A stretch of DNA of 64,000 bases from JAOZHU01 sp964632845 (GCA_964632845.1 CAZWDU010000009.1:22098-86097); one strand, 5' to 3'. Positions 42,176-51,446 are shown, counted from the stretch's first letter. Program-made: numbers and translations. Notes: generated by a model not told the origin, from the letters alone.

Positions 42176-43225
42176 TCAATTCAATTCATCCGCGGTTTTT
42201 GCAATTGCATCTACTGCTGTTTCTATGTGTTCCCTCTCGATGCCTCTGTGCGTCACCAACCGCACTTTATTCTTGGCGGTCGTCAAGGCAAAAACGCCCT
42301 TGTTCTGCAGTTTTGAAAGAAACACTTCATCTGCAACTCCTAAGCTACTTATGTCTAAGAGCACAATGTTCGTCTGCACCCGCTCCATATCCACAACTAT
42401 ACCCTCCACCTTAGCTATTCCATTAGCTAGTCGCTTAGCGTTCGCATGGTCTTCCTCCAGTCGGTCAATCATCGTTTCCAAGGCTACAATTCCAGCCGCA
42501 GCAATAATTCCTGCTTGACGCATACCGCCGCCCAAAACCTTCCGCACCTTCCGCGCCTTCTCAATGAACTCCCGCGTGCCAACAACCACCGACCCCACAG
42601 GACAACTTAAGCCCTTGGACAAACAAAACATCAAATTATCCACATGCCGAGTTAACTCCTGCACGTTAACCTTCAAAGCGACAGCCGCGTTAAAAATTCG
42701 CGCCCCATCCATGTAAAGCCGCAAGCCATGTACCTTGGTAACAGTGCTTAACGCTTGCAACTGCTGGGGCGTTATCACTGTTCCGCCGTGCCTGTTATGC
42801 GTGTCCTCAACACACACCAACGCTGGCTCTGGGAAATGAATGTTGCGGGGTCTTATCGCGTCTTCAACAGCTTTAGGGTCTAACGCGCCGAACTGACTTT
42901 TCAGCGGCCAAGGCTGTAACCCGGCTAACGCTGAGATTCCGCCTACCTCGTACCAGTACATGTGCGCTTCTGCTTCAAGGATCACTAGCTCGCCGCGTTT
43001 CGTGTTGCTCATTAACGAAACTAAGTTCGCTTGGGTTCCGCTTGTGACGAGAAGCGCTGCTTCCTTGCCCGTCCGTTCAGCTGCCATTTCTTCTAGTCTG
43101 TTAACTGTTGGGTCTTCCCTGAAAACGTCGTCGCCGAGTTCCGCGTGTCTGATGGCTTCCAGCATCTCTTCATTGGGCAAAGTTACAGTGTCGCTTCTCA
43201 AATCAATAAACGTTTTATTCTGCAT
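42176..43225 (-). CDS. ltaE: low-specificity threonine aldolase
   Basis: PLP enzyme splitting threonine or allo-threonine to glycine and acetaldehyde. N-terminal FIDLRSDTVTLPNEEM, YGDD-like LGDDVFREDPTVNRLEE, DGARIFNAAVAL (Asp binding PLP) and the Schiff-base lysine in FCLSKGLSCPVGSVV. 349 aa. It lies 70 bases upstream of lhr on the same strand. Confidence 0.92.
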   Translation of the reverse strand: MQNKTFIDLRSDTVTLPNEEMLEAIRHAELGDDVFREDPTVNRLEEMAAERTGKEAALLVTSGTQANLVSLMSNTKRGELVILEAEAHMYWYEVGGISALAGLQPWPLKSQFGALDPKAVEDAIRPRNIHFPEPALVCVEDTHNRHGGTVITPQQLQALSTVTKVHGLRLYMDGARIFNAAVALKVNVQELTRHVDNLMFCLSKGLSCPVGSVVVGTREFIEKARKVRKVLGGGMRQAGIIAAAGIVALETMIDRLEEDHANAKRLANGIAKVEGIVVDMERVQTNIVLLDISSLGVADEVFLSKLQNKGVFALTTAKNKVRLVTHRGIEREHIETAVDAIAKTADELN

Positions 43226-43360
43226 TGGTAACCGCTTCCTCTTGATGCTTGTTAACTCTGAGCCTCTAATTAACGTTTAAGCCGCACACAAATCTTGTTA
43301 CTAGACACTATCAGTTATGGACTAACAAAGACGTGAACAAAAGAAAAACGGGGGGATTTT

Positions 43361-43729
43361 TTATCCTGAAATTAATCCGCCTATGAGCCCACCGACTGTT
43401 GAGGCTATTGCTCCGAAAACAGCTAGTATAATCGCTATTATGCCAACAGCTAAACCGGCCAGTCCGCCTAGAATTCCACCTAATATGCCGCCCAGTACGC
43501 CGCCTGTGAAAGCGAGACCTGCGACCGCAAGTATGGTGACTATGATTCCACCGAAGATTCCTGCGAGGAACCCGGCTAACGCTCCGCGAAATAGTCCTCC
43601 TCCTGCTATGGCTCCTGCGATTAAGCCGCCGATGAAGCCGCCGCCTAGATGACCGAAGAAAGGAAATAGCCAGCCTAGAATCGCGGTAATGAGAAAACCG
43701 ACGAAGGCTCCCAACCATAAACTACCCAT
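43361..43729 (-). CDS. glycine-rich membrane protein (DUF5518-like)
   Basis: 122 aa, almost entirely hydrophobic and rich in Gly, with four probable TM helices and glycine zippers (HLGGGFIGGLIAGAIAGGGL, GGVLGGILGGILGGLAGL). Such small proteins occur widely in archaea with no known function; tight helix packing or oligomerisation in the membrane is likely. GGTGAT precedes the ATG. Confidence 0.7.
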   Translation of the reverse strand: MGSLWLGAFVGFLITAILGWLFPFFGHLGGGFIGGLIAGAIAGGGLFRGALAGFLAGIFGGIIVTILAVAGLAFTGGVLGGILGGILGGLAGLAVGIIAIILAVFGAIASTVGGLIGGLISG

Positions 43730-43878
43730 GTAATCACCCTTTACCCTGTTTATCTAGCTGTTAACTTCGTTTTTATGCCTTTCGCGTGTGTGCGCGTTGA
43801 GCTTATACATGTGAGTATTAGATGTTTTATACTTGAAAGCGAGTTCAGTTCAAGTTTTTGCAAGTTTTCTTGTTGAAG

Positions 43879-44016
43879 TCACCAATCGGCATGTGCTTTC
43901 CTGTAAGGTCCTCTTGTTCTGAGTCTACCTTTCTTTTTGTTTTCTTCCTTCTCTAACTCTGAATCTTGGATTTCCTCAGATTTGCTCTCTCTGGCTCTTT
44001 CTGCATCCTCTTCCAA
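43879..44016 (-). CDS. possible small charged protein downstream of the RelE-like gene
   Basis: A 45-aa frame from TTG reads EEDAERARESKSEEIQDSEL then a basic stretch and GRLRTRGPYRKAHADW. It begins 13 bases after the stop of the RelE-like gene. The acidic-then-basic composition could suit a disordered nucleic-acid-binding or antitoxin-like peptide, but no clear ribosome site is present. Confidence 0.25.
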   Translation of the reverse strand: MEEDAERARESKSEEIQDSELEKEENKKKGRLRTRGPYRKAHADW

Positions 44017-44029
44017 AACTGTTTCCGCC

Positions 44030-44428
44030 CTAATTGTGAATAATCAAGTTGTGGATTTCCTTTTTGTCTTCCAGAAATCTTTCATACTCCTTAAAGTTTC
44101 TAAATGCACGCAAGAATATTAGTCGCATATCTCTGTCCACGCAGTAGACTATATGCATGCCTTCTTTTTTGGCTCTGAAAATCATGTTCCCCGTTATGTG
44201 CTCTTCAAACTTGTGAAGCTCATGAAAATTCGCACTAGAACAATCAAGCACATCTTGCACGATAGCGTGCACTTCGTCAGCGTCTTTGAAATCCTTGAAG
44301 AAATGCTTTGTGACAACAACGCTTTTTATGCGCGGTCTGACCGCCATGAAGTGGCTATGGCAGTTAATGCAGAATTCTTTTCTGGTACTACACGGATTTT
44401 TCAATTCTCCACTAAAGTCATGTGTCAC
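44030..44428 (-). CDS. RelE/ParE-like small protein
   Basis: 132 aa. Residues 35-130 read as a RelE/ParE-type fold: VVVTKHFFKDFKDADEV, a helix pair, HITGNMIFRAKKEGMHIVYC and DRDMRLIFLRAFRNFKEYER. The first 30 residues carry CINCHSHF and are unusual. GTG 44428 has GGAGTG ten bases upstream. A perfect 9-bp inverted repeat lies 24-44 bases before the start, as expected for an autoregulated toxin gene, but no typical antitoxin precedes it. Toxin activity is speculation. Confidence 0.5.
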   Translation of the reverse strand: MTHDFSGELKNPCSTRKEFCINCHSHFMAVRPRIKSVVVTKHFFKDFKDADEVHAIVQDVLDCSSANFHELHKFEEHITGNMIFRAKKEGMHIVYCVDRDMRLIFLRAFRNFKEYERFLEDKKEIHNLIIHN

Positions 44429-44451
44429 GAAATGCAGTCACTCCAAACGTT

Positions 44452-44472
44452 TAATCCAAAGCATTTGGATTA
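44452..44472. promoter_or_regulatory. inverted repeat operator candidate
   Basis: TAATCCAAA-GCA-TTTGGATTA, perfect 9-bp arms with a 3-base loop, 24-44 bases upstream of the RelE-like gene start and overlapping its probable promoter. A second palindrome GTGTACAC lies at 44489-44496. Confidence 0.55.
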
Positions 44473-44641
44473 GGCTAATCAATTTATTGTGTACACGAAG
44501 CGGTTAAACTTTTGTCTCATTCCCACGTTACCCTGTCACTCATATGTGCGATTCAGGTTTGAAGCAAACCGTTTAAAACTAAGCATGAAGCGCCCAGCAT
44601 AAAAAGTGTTATTTAGCAGTTGCAGGCTTTCTTGTTTCTAG

Positions 44642-45571
44642 GTGCACTACTTGAAGTTCCAAGGAAGAGACATAATCTCAATTGAAGACTTCTCACGCGA
44701 AGAAATCACATACATTCTCAACAACGCTAAAGCCATGGAGCCAATCGCCACCCAAGGCTCAGACATGCTTAAAGGAAAAATCCTCGCCACCCTGTTCTTC
44801 GAACCCAGCACACGTACGAGATTAAGCTTCGAAGCCGCAATGCTTAAGCTAGGTGGCTCAGTCATAGGCTTCGCCGAAGCCGAAATCGCCTCAGTCAAGA
44901 AAGGCGAGAACTTGGCGGATACCGTGCGCACCGTGGAGAACTACGCTGACGTAATTGCGCTTAGGCATCCGCTTGACGGAGCCGCGAAGCTTGCCGCAGA
45001 ACTCGCCAAAGTCCCCATAATCAACGGCGGCAGCGGTTCAGAAGAACATCCAACGCAAGCACTTATAGACTTGTACACTATGCAGAAAGAGAAAGGAAAA
45101 ATTGATGGTTTAAAAATCGCGTTGGTTGGTGACTTGCGATATGGCAGAACCGTGCATTCGCTTGCGTACGCGCTGTCGCTGTACAATATCGAGTTGTACC
45201 TAATCTCTCCTGAATCCCTGCGCATGCGGCACGAAGTGCTGAGGGCAATCAACAACAAAATTTCCGTAACTGAAGATTCAAACTTGGAAAAAATAATTCC
45301 ACAAGTAGATGTGCTGTATGTTACGCGGATACAGAAAGAACGGTTTCCAGACCCAGCGGAATACGCCAAAGTCAAAGGCGTCTACAAAATAAACCTCGAA
45401 ACGCTAAGCAACGCAAAGAAAGACACGATAATTCTTCATCCGCTGCCTCGTGTGGACGAAATCGCCGCTGAAGTTGACAAGACACCACAAGCACGTTACT
45501 TCCAGCAAGTGTGGAATGGCGTGGTAGTCCGCATGGCGCTTCTGGTGCTAGTTTTAGGCGCCGTCAAATAA
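44642..45571 (+). CDS. pyrB: aspartate carbamoyltransferase catalytic chain
   Basis: Forms carbamoyl-aspartate in pyrimidine synthesis. Carbamoyl-phosphate loop LFFEPSTRTRLSFEAAML, then KKGENLADTVRTVENYADV, HPTQALIDLYTM, VGDLRYGRTVHSLAYAL, LYVTRIQKERF and HPLPRVDEI. 309 aa. GTG start without a ribosome site; TTATTTAG about 28 bases upstream suggests a leaderless transcript. The regulatory chain pyrI is not adjacent. Confidence 0.95.
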   Translation: MHYLKFQGRDIISIEDFSREEITYILNNAKAMEPIATQGSDMLKGKILATLFFEPSTRTRLSFEAAMLKLGGSVIGFAEAEIASVKKGENLADTVRTVENYADVIALRHPLDGAAKLAAELAKVPIINGGSGSEEHPTQALIDLYTMQKEKGKIDGLKIALVGDLRYGRTVHSLAYALSLYNIELYLISPESLRMRHEVLRAINNKISVTEDSNLEKIIPQVDVLYVTRIQKERFPDPAEYAKVKGVYKINLETLSNAKKDTIILHPLPRVDEIAAEVDKTPQARYFQQVWNGVVVRMALLVLVLGAVK

Positions 45572-45579
45572 ACCTGAAC

Positions 45580-47787
45580 TTAGACAGAGTTGAATCGGTC
45601 GAAAGTTACCACGGTGCTTATAGTGCCGCATGATGGACACTTGTGCAGGGTGCCGAACCAGCTTTTCTTGCAGTTGCTGCAGTACGTGATTTTGCGATTG
45701 TAAGTGAAAAATTCTGCTGTTTGCTTCTCAAATAGCTGTTTCGTTACGCTCATCAGCTCTTCTGGTGTATACTGCTTCTCATCTAAGTCTATTATGCTGA
45801 GACTGCCTCCAGCGTTTAGCCCTCGCAGCTTCTGCTCTGATTCTAACGCCTCTGAGGGAATATATGGAAAATTGCCTGTTTGAAGTTGTATGCGCCGTGT
45901 TGTGGCGTAGAACGGTTTGTCTCTGGTTCCTGAGAACTTCACTTTGGCAACGCCGTACTTTTCTACGTCCAGCTGTGCCAGCCTCTCAGAGGCTTCAACG
46001 TTGGGCAGTATAGCTGGGAACAGGCGCTTACCATATTTTCTGCCAAGCTTATGCCGAAACGCCAGTAAGTTTTGAACTATTTCCGCTGCGAACTTGCCGC
46101 TTTCTTCGCTGCTCAAGGGTTTTCCGCAAAAGCTTTCCACGCATTCGTTGAAGCCGGATAGGCTTATTATTCTGGAGCAGTTTTCAAGCCTGAAATAAGT
46201 GTCACCGTTCGTGCTTTGCGCCATGAATGGAAACAATTTTTTCCCATGCTGCCTAAGTGCTCGGTACTTAATCACTAATGCGCGCGCCGCCATTTCGAAT
46301 CGCTCTTTTAAAACCTCAAAAAACTTGTTCTTGTCCCGTTCGCTTTCATGGACTATTCTGGGCAAATTAACCGTCACGTAGCCTAGGCAGCCTGTTCTCA
46401 GCGTGTCGGTTTCCCAGTCTTCAGTTAAATCTGCCTCAAACTTGCATCCTGAAGCGGAAAAAGCCGCGTATTTCCTTTTTTGCAGCGTGTTAGCGAAGTA
46501 TAGCGTGCCTTTTTCCGCTGCTAAACGGTGGGCTTTCAAAAGAATTGTTTTCGCATTTTCCTCCGCCAACGCTTCATCGGTAATTTTGATTATGAGTTTC
46601 GGGTTAAGTAACGGCTTCAGTGAACTCTCTTCCAAGAATATTTCGATGATAAGCGCGGCTAACAGGCGGCTTTCTTCGACGAAGTCACCGTAGTTGCCGC
46701 ATGCTTTATCCGTTGGTCCAACTGCTGGCTTGCCCGCGGCGAACTTTGGAATTGAAAGCTCCAAGCCCAATGCTGCATCCACATGCTGGTTCAGGTTCAG
46801 TATGAACAAACGTAGGTTTTCCTTTATTTTTGTGGTGTCCAGTCCTTTGGCGTAGGGCGCGAGGAACATGTTGAAGTAGTCGCATGTTTGCGTCGCGTTT
46901 ACGTCTCTGCTGGCGTGCAAGAGAACACTGAAGACAGTTGCTAAGGCAGCTTCAAAACTTTGAGGCGGCTCAGCGGAAAACTGAAGGGCACTATCTGTTC
47001 GGATGCCGTTTTGGAAAAAGAACCGCAAGTCGTGCATTACTTCGTTGGGTTTCAGAAGCCATGTGCCTAAGCCGTTAACGTGTATTGCACCTGACACTTG
47101 GGCGTCGGCGATGTCTCGGGGGTACACGTTCAACAGCGTGTATTCTCTGAACACTGTTTCTCCAGCTTTCGCTAGAATAGCCTCTGAGTCTCCAGCAGCG
47201 ACTTTGGCTTCGATTAAAGCGGCTACTTCGTGGACTGGCATACCTAACCGCGTGAGCTTATGGCGGTAGTCCTCCAGTCCATTTTCAATTAGAATGGCAT
47301 TTACGACTTCTCTAATCAAAGGCGCGGTTAAGTATTTGGTTTTTGATTTGAGCAAGCGTTTTTCTGTTTCTTTAGCTGTTTTCTGCGCGAGTTCCGCGGG
47401 CATTTTAGCTTCTTTTATAAGCGAGTTGGCGATTTTGTTGGCGTCGAACTCTTCTAGCGTGTAATGCGATGTGCGAACTAGCATTCCGCGGCGTTTGTGG
47501 GCTTTTTTGTCTACTCTGTCTGCGACATCGATGACCATTTTGCCTAGTTCAGTTAAATAGTATTTTTTTGCGTCTGCATCTGCCTCAAGCAGGTCGGCTT
47601 TAAGCAGGAATTTCAAGTGGTATGCAAATCTGCCTGCGTCTCGACTTGGATTCATCTTTAACGCTGTCATTAGCTCAGTGTATGAGAGCGCGCCTTTGTC
47701 GAATATCAGGTTTAGGATGGTTAGCCTGAGAGGTGAGGAAACGGCTTTGAGCACTTTGACTCCGCGGGCGCGGCGTGGAACAGACAT
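45580..47787 (-). CDS. nrdD: anaerobic ribonucleoside-triphosphate reductase with N-terminal winged helix; glycyl-radical motif not found
   Basis: Class III ribonucleotide reductase, 735 aa. Residues 1-95 form an ArsR-like winged helix (VLKAVSSPLRLTILNLIF...FAYHLKFLLKADLL). Residues 100-192 are an ATP-cone (allosteric nucleotide site), and the rest is the reductase barrel with Cys467 in RTGCLGYVTVNLPRI. The C-terminal zinc site YCSNC...CPSCG (703-720) is present, but the RVxGY glycyl-radical loop that should follow is absent. The protein ends TVVTFDRFNSV. Activity would need a radical supplied elsewhere, or the gene is truncated. No nrdG lies in the window. Confidence 0.85.
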   Translation of the reverse strand: MSVPRRARGVKVLKAVSSPLRLTILNLIFDKGALSYTELMTALKMNPSRDAGRFAYHLKFLLKADLLEADADAKKYYLTELGKMVIDVADRVDKKAHKRRGMLVRTSHYTLEEFDANKIANSLIKEAKMPAELAQKTAKETEKRLLKSKTKYLTAPLIREVVNAILIENGLEDYRHKLTRLGMPVHEVAALIEAKVAAGDSEAILAKAGETVFREYTLLNVYPRDIADAQVSGAIHVNGLGTWLLKPNEVMHDLRFFFQNGIRTDSALQFSAEPPQSFEAALATVFSVLLHASRDVNATQTCDYFNMFLAPYAKGLDTTKIKENLRLFILNLNQHVDAALGLELSIPKFAAGKPAVGPTDKACGNYGDFVEESRLLAALIIEIFLEESSLKPLLNPKLIIKITDEALAEENAKTILLKAHRLAAEKGTLYFANTLQKRKYAAFSASGCKFEADLTEDWETDTLRTGCLGYVTVNLPRIVHESERDKNKFFEVLKERFEMAARALVIKYRALRQHGKKLFPFMAQSTNGDTYFRLENCSRIISLSGFNECVESFCGKPLSSEESGKFAAEIVQNLLAFRHKLGRKYGKRLFPAILPNVEASERLAQLDVEKYGVAKVKFSGTRDKPFYATTRRIQLQTGNFPYIPSEALESEQKLRGLNAGGSLSIIDLDEKQYTPEELMSVTKQLFEKQTAEFFTYNRKITYCSNCKKSWFGTLHKCPSCGTISTVVTFDRFNSV

Positions 47788-47835
47788 GCTGCTTACTCTC
47801 CCTCCTAGGTTACCCTTTACTATTTCTGGAACAAC

Positions 47836-47866
47836 AGTTTAAACCTTAACTATTTCTAGTTTAAAC
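47836..47866. promoter_or_regulatory. tandem AGTTTAAAC boxes before nrdD
   Basis: AGTTTAAAC at 47836-47844 and again at 47858-47866, spaced 22 bases (two helical turns), each containing the palindrome GTTTAAAC. CTATTTCT is also repeated (47819-47826, 47850-47857). They lie 49-79 bases before the nrdD start and overlap its likely TATA region, so they look like an operator. Confidence 0.55.
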
Positions 47867-47985
47867 GTGTCGCGGTTCAGTGAAATTTCGCTGTGGCGAC
47901 AACAACCTCCCACGCAGCTCCAACCTTTTTTCTGTTTCAAGATTAGTTACGAAGTAATTGTGAAGGCAATTTTTTGAAGATTTAA

Positions 47986-48237
47986 AGTGATGATCCAAAC
48001 TTGCCGTAGAAGACCACAAAACTGAAAGCTCTGTACACAAAGAGCGAGGTTGACGGCTTTTTCGCTAAGTGGGGCGTAAGGGATGTTTGTTGGCATCGGG
48101 ATCTTGACCGCGCCGATGTTTTTGTCTAGTTTAAAATCGTTGAGGGGATTGGTGGCATGTCTTTGCAGGTTTCGGCTATGGTTGAGGCTTCAGGCATTTG
48201 GGATCATAAAACGCTTGTCAGTACGCGCCGTCCTTAG
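47986..48237 (+). pseudogene. possible gene remnant interrupted by in-frame TAG codons
   Basis: One frame reads with protein-like composition across two TAG codons (48007, 48127) to a third at 48235: KLKALYTKSEVDGFFAKWG, RDVCWHRDLDRADVFV, then after TAG FKIVEGIGGMSLQVSAMVE and GIWDHKTLVSTRRP. I recognise no family. It may be a decayed gene; chance is also possible. Confidence 0.3.
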
Positions 48238-48518
48238 CGCTTACGCTGAATAATAGAGGAATAATTGCAGTGCAGTTTTTCTTTTTGGTATAAGAAAAAG
48301 AGAACTTTTATTCGGTGCTGTTTTTTGGTAGCAGGGAAGGGTTTGCTGAGACTCCGAAGAAACTCAAAGGAGAATAGGGGAAAATGCGAACCCCTTTTTT
48401 TGAAGACAGCTATTGTAATCGTTTCTTCGCTCAGAGCCCTCTCAGCCCCTTCCAACCGCTTGGAACAATGACTAGACTAAAAAAGGGGAAACCAAGTTTT
48501 GATTTTGTTTTGCCATTT

Positions 48519-51113
48519 TCAAGCTCGCTTCCTGAGTATCAGTATTGTGGCTATGGCGACTGCGATTATCATGGCGATGCCGATGCCTATGATGTAAGGT
48601 ATGCTGTCTGGCGGTGCTTGCGGCGGTTCAGGTGTTGGTGTTGCTGCAGGAGCTTCAACTACGCTAACGTAGGTTGTAGCGGACGAGCTGCCGTACGAGT
48701 CATCGCCGCAGAACGTTGCTGTGACAGTGTATTGTCCAACAAGATCTGGAGTCCAAGTGTAGCCAAAAGTGCCACTGTACCCTTCAGTAACAACGTCATC
48801 AATGTGCTGGTAGTTGCCGTTAGGATCACAAACATCCAACGATACAGAAACACCGGTAATCGTCTCGTTATTCCAGATGCCGCCAATTGGGAACTGGAAA
48901 TGCAAGTACTCCATCTGCGTACGCATCGAATCCTGAGACACGCACGGAGTGCCAGGCTGCGCAGGAGACTGATCCAGCACAGTGCCCTTCAACACCGCAG
49001 CGGTGCCAAGAGTAATAGCAGTGTCCGGTGAAGTAATAGTCGTAGCGCTCTTGCCCTTGCCAATAACATACTGGATGCCGAGAGTAGACGGGAACACCAA
49101 GTAGCCGTCAACGATAGGACCAGTGCTTGGCTCGTGCCCGAACGCGGTGTTGCCATAGATTGCAATGTCCCACAGGTACTCGCCGTTAGTAACATTGAAA
49201 CACCAGAGACCCCATCCGCGGTCTCGAGGCTGGTCTGCACTGTGCTCACCGTCGTAGATGTATACTTTGCCGTCTGCAATGCGAACGTTAGTCATGCCAG
49301 GATTAACTTCGCTGCCGCCTATAACGTCAGTGTAAGGACTTTCAAAAGCTGCCCGTGTATACCGACTTGACTTCCATGCAAGTTCGCCTGTTTCCCAGTC
49401 AATAGCGTAGAGCCCATCGTAAGATGGCCGGAAGAACAAACCGTAAGCTGAAGCTACACCGTAAACGCCGAAGCCAGTTGAACCCCAAGGATAGTCCATT
49501 TCAAATGTCCATGCGACTTGCCCTGTACGCAGATCCCAAGCCTTCACAGCCCCGCCCTGCGTAATTACTGCGACTTTGCCGTGGTCAACGCACGTAGCCA
49601 AGGGACTGTAAGACGTGTCTGGGTGATTACTGGTTATGGTACGCAGCAATTCGCCTGTGTACAAATCGAAGACGTCTACGGATAATCCGTACCATGCACC
49701 TATTCCGTCAGGAGTAGGCATATTTGTAACAACACCGATGCCTTCGTTCCAATCGATATAGCTGGGTAGACTGCTCCGTGCATAGGACGTGTTGCTCATT
49801 ATTCTGCCAGATAACGTGCTGCTGCTTCCACTGGTGGTCCAGTTAATCAAACGATATTCGGGGTTCGAACTGTTGCCAATGTTCTGTATTGACGCGACGT
49901 AGCCATCCAACTGATTGTGGAATGTGCCTCCCGAACCCGTCAACGGACTAATTGAGTAGTTTCCAGTGACAGCGCCAGTGTATGGATGAACCTTGTACAG
50001 CCTTCCGCCGCTAATAGTTACGAGCTCTACGTTGTGCGTTCCGCCTGCCAACACCTCACTGTACCTCGTAGATACAGAGGGCGTGACGTATACAACGTAC
50101 GAGGGTGTTACTCCGCCTTCAGCCGTGGGAATTTCGTAGAAGATTTCTCCAGTTCGCAAGTCATAGCACGCAGCAACACTTCCAGCACCAGGCTTCGTGT
50201 ACGTCTGATAGCATCGTCCGTTATAGACTACGCTTGGCACACCAGGATCGATCATTTGTCCTTCCTGAGTACCGTATGCTCCGATGATGCCACCTTGACG
50301 TGAGCCACCTCTCTCTATTTTCCACACTATGTGTGAACTCTCAGGTGCTTGAACAAAGGGCTGAAACAGATAACTATTGCTCCACTGTGGGTTGGTGTCA
50401 GGATACATCTGGTCCCATAGAACGCCGAAGTAATCGCCTTGATATCCAGTGGATGGCCAGTTGCCTAGAATCGGCCACCACTCTCTGTGAGCGTAATGCA
50501 CAGGCCGCGTCCAGTAGTCAGTGGGCAACGGTGATGCAGGCCAAGAATACACCATTTCGTTCTGCACAGTAAACGTGTACTCATCAGTAGAACTAGGCTT
50601 ATAGTAAGCTGACTCAATGTAGCTGCCTGAACTGTTTTCCACCAGGTACCCGTTGTAGTATCGCCCTGCTGGGAAGTACGTTCCGAGAAACTCGAACTTG
50701 ATCTTCCACTCGCCAGCCTGATCAACAGTGTACTCAACATATGAAGCTGCGTCAGAGAAAGTGCTTCGCATAGTAAGAACCTCCTGAGTCTCATCCGGCT
50801 TCGTTAAAGTCACCTTTAAACAGCCCGTTTGGCCACTCAATAAGCCTCGGTTCGTGTCAAGCGCAGGATTAATCCAAACGTTAATCAGCAAGGCCTGACC
50901 GAGACCTATAGGATTAGGCCTAAAGCTAATCACCGCCTTTGTATCAGTTGTGACATAAGGAACTTCGCCAGTTGGCACAGTTAATGACTGCTGAAAAGAA
51001 GAAAGCTGACCCTCAACAGGTGTAATTTGCACAGTCGTCAACGTAACAGAAGCAAACAAAAGAACCAAAATGATTGCAACAGATGCCTTTGCCACGTTCT
51101 TTGAAAATTTCAT
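48519..51113 (-). CDS. secreted, membrane-anchored PQQ-like beta-propeller surface protein
   Basis: 864 aa with a signal peptide (residues 1-35, ending near VEGQ) and a C-terminal TM anchor followed by LRKRA. Repeated propeller-blade motifs of the PQQ/quinoprotein-like kind are visible, for example KAWDLRTGQVAWTFEMD, YAIDWETGELAWKSS and CFNVTNGEYLWDIAIYG. An Ig-like module near 745-830 precedes a Pro/Thr-rich stalk. It is probably displayed on the cell surface and heavily glycosylated; ligand unknown. TATA box near 51135-51145 and AGGAGA before the ATG. Confidence 0.8.
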   Translation of the reverse strand: MKFSKNVAKASVAIILVLLFASVTLTTVQITPVEGQLSSFQQSLTVPTGEVPYVTTDTKAVISFRPNPIGLGQALLINVWINPALDTNRGLLSGQTGCLKVTLTKPDETQEVLTMRSTFSDAASYVEYTVDQAGEWKIKFEFLGTYFPAGRYYNGYLVENSSGSYIESAYYKPSSTDEYTFTVQNEMVYSWPASPLPTDYWTRPVHYAHREWWPILGNWPSTGYQGDYFGVLWDQMYPDTNPQWSNSYLFQPFVQAPESSHIVWKIERGGSRQGGIIGAYGTQEGQMIDPGVPSVVYNGRCYQTYTKPGAGSVAACYDLRTGEIFYEIPTAEGGVTPSYVVYVTPSVSTRYSEVLAGGTHNVELVTISGGRLYKVHPYTGAVTGNYSISPLTGSGGTFHNQLDGYVASIQNIGNSSNPEYRLINWTTSGSSSTLSGRIMSNTSYARSSLPSYIDWNEGIGVVTNMPTPDGIGAWYGLSVDVFDLYTGELLRTITSNHPDTSYSPLATCVDHGKVAVITQGGAVKAWDLRTGQVAWTFEMDYPWGSTGFGVYGVASAYGLFFRPSYDGLYAIDWETGELAWKSSRYTRAAFESPYTDVIGGSEVNPGMTNVRIADGKVYIYDGEHSADQPRDRGWGLWCFNVTNGEYLWDIAIYGNTAFGHEPSTGPIVDGYLVFPSTLGIQYVIGKGKSATTITSPDTAITLGTAAVLKGTVLDQSPAQPGTPCVSQDSMRTQMEYLHFQFPIGGIWNNETITGVSVSLDVCDPNGNYQHIDDVVTEGYSGTFGYTWTPDLVGQYTVTATFCGDDSYGSSSATTYVSVVEAPAATPTPEPPQAPPDSIPYIIGIGIAMIIAVAIATILILRKRA

Positions 51114-51134
51114 GTATTTTCTATTCTCCTAAAT

Positions 51135-51145
51135 TTTTATAAACC
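51135..51145 (-). promoter_or_regulatory. TATA box of the propeller gene
   Basis: Minus-strand GGTTTATAAAA about 25-30 bases upstream of the probable start, with AGGAGA at 51125-51130 ahead of ATG 51113. Confidence 0.6.
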
Positions 51146-51446
51146 GACTTGTTAGACTTCAATTGGTTTTAAGCGTTTGTAATCAGTGCCATCCTCCTAC
51201 GATTTGGAGAGGCCGTCATAATTTCGATTTTCTTATATGAAAACACTAAAAAAAGTTAATTTTTTGCGTTATTAGGACTTAAATTAGGAAAATGTTAAAT
51301 ATTAACTGCTCTAACCTGAGCTAACAAAAAATGAAGTGTGTGGCGTTTACAGCAGTACAGACAGGCTACTCAGCTGAAGATTAAAAAGGGTGAAATTCAT
51401 AAGCGCGAATAGTAGAGTTGCATTACTATCTGTATGAAGGATGACT

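Noticed and set aside
43238..43250. TTGATGCTTGTTAAC upstream of threonine aldolase as a ninth repeat
   Set aside because: Only the TTGATGCTT portion matches; no GTATAC.
43937..44122. Plus-strand 61-codon frame opposite the RelE-like gene
   Set aside because: Ser-rich translation typical of the antisense of a charged coding region.
48234..48471. Short frames on both strands downstream of the propeller gene
   Set aside because: A/T-rich, low-complexity translation, no start signals.
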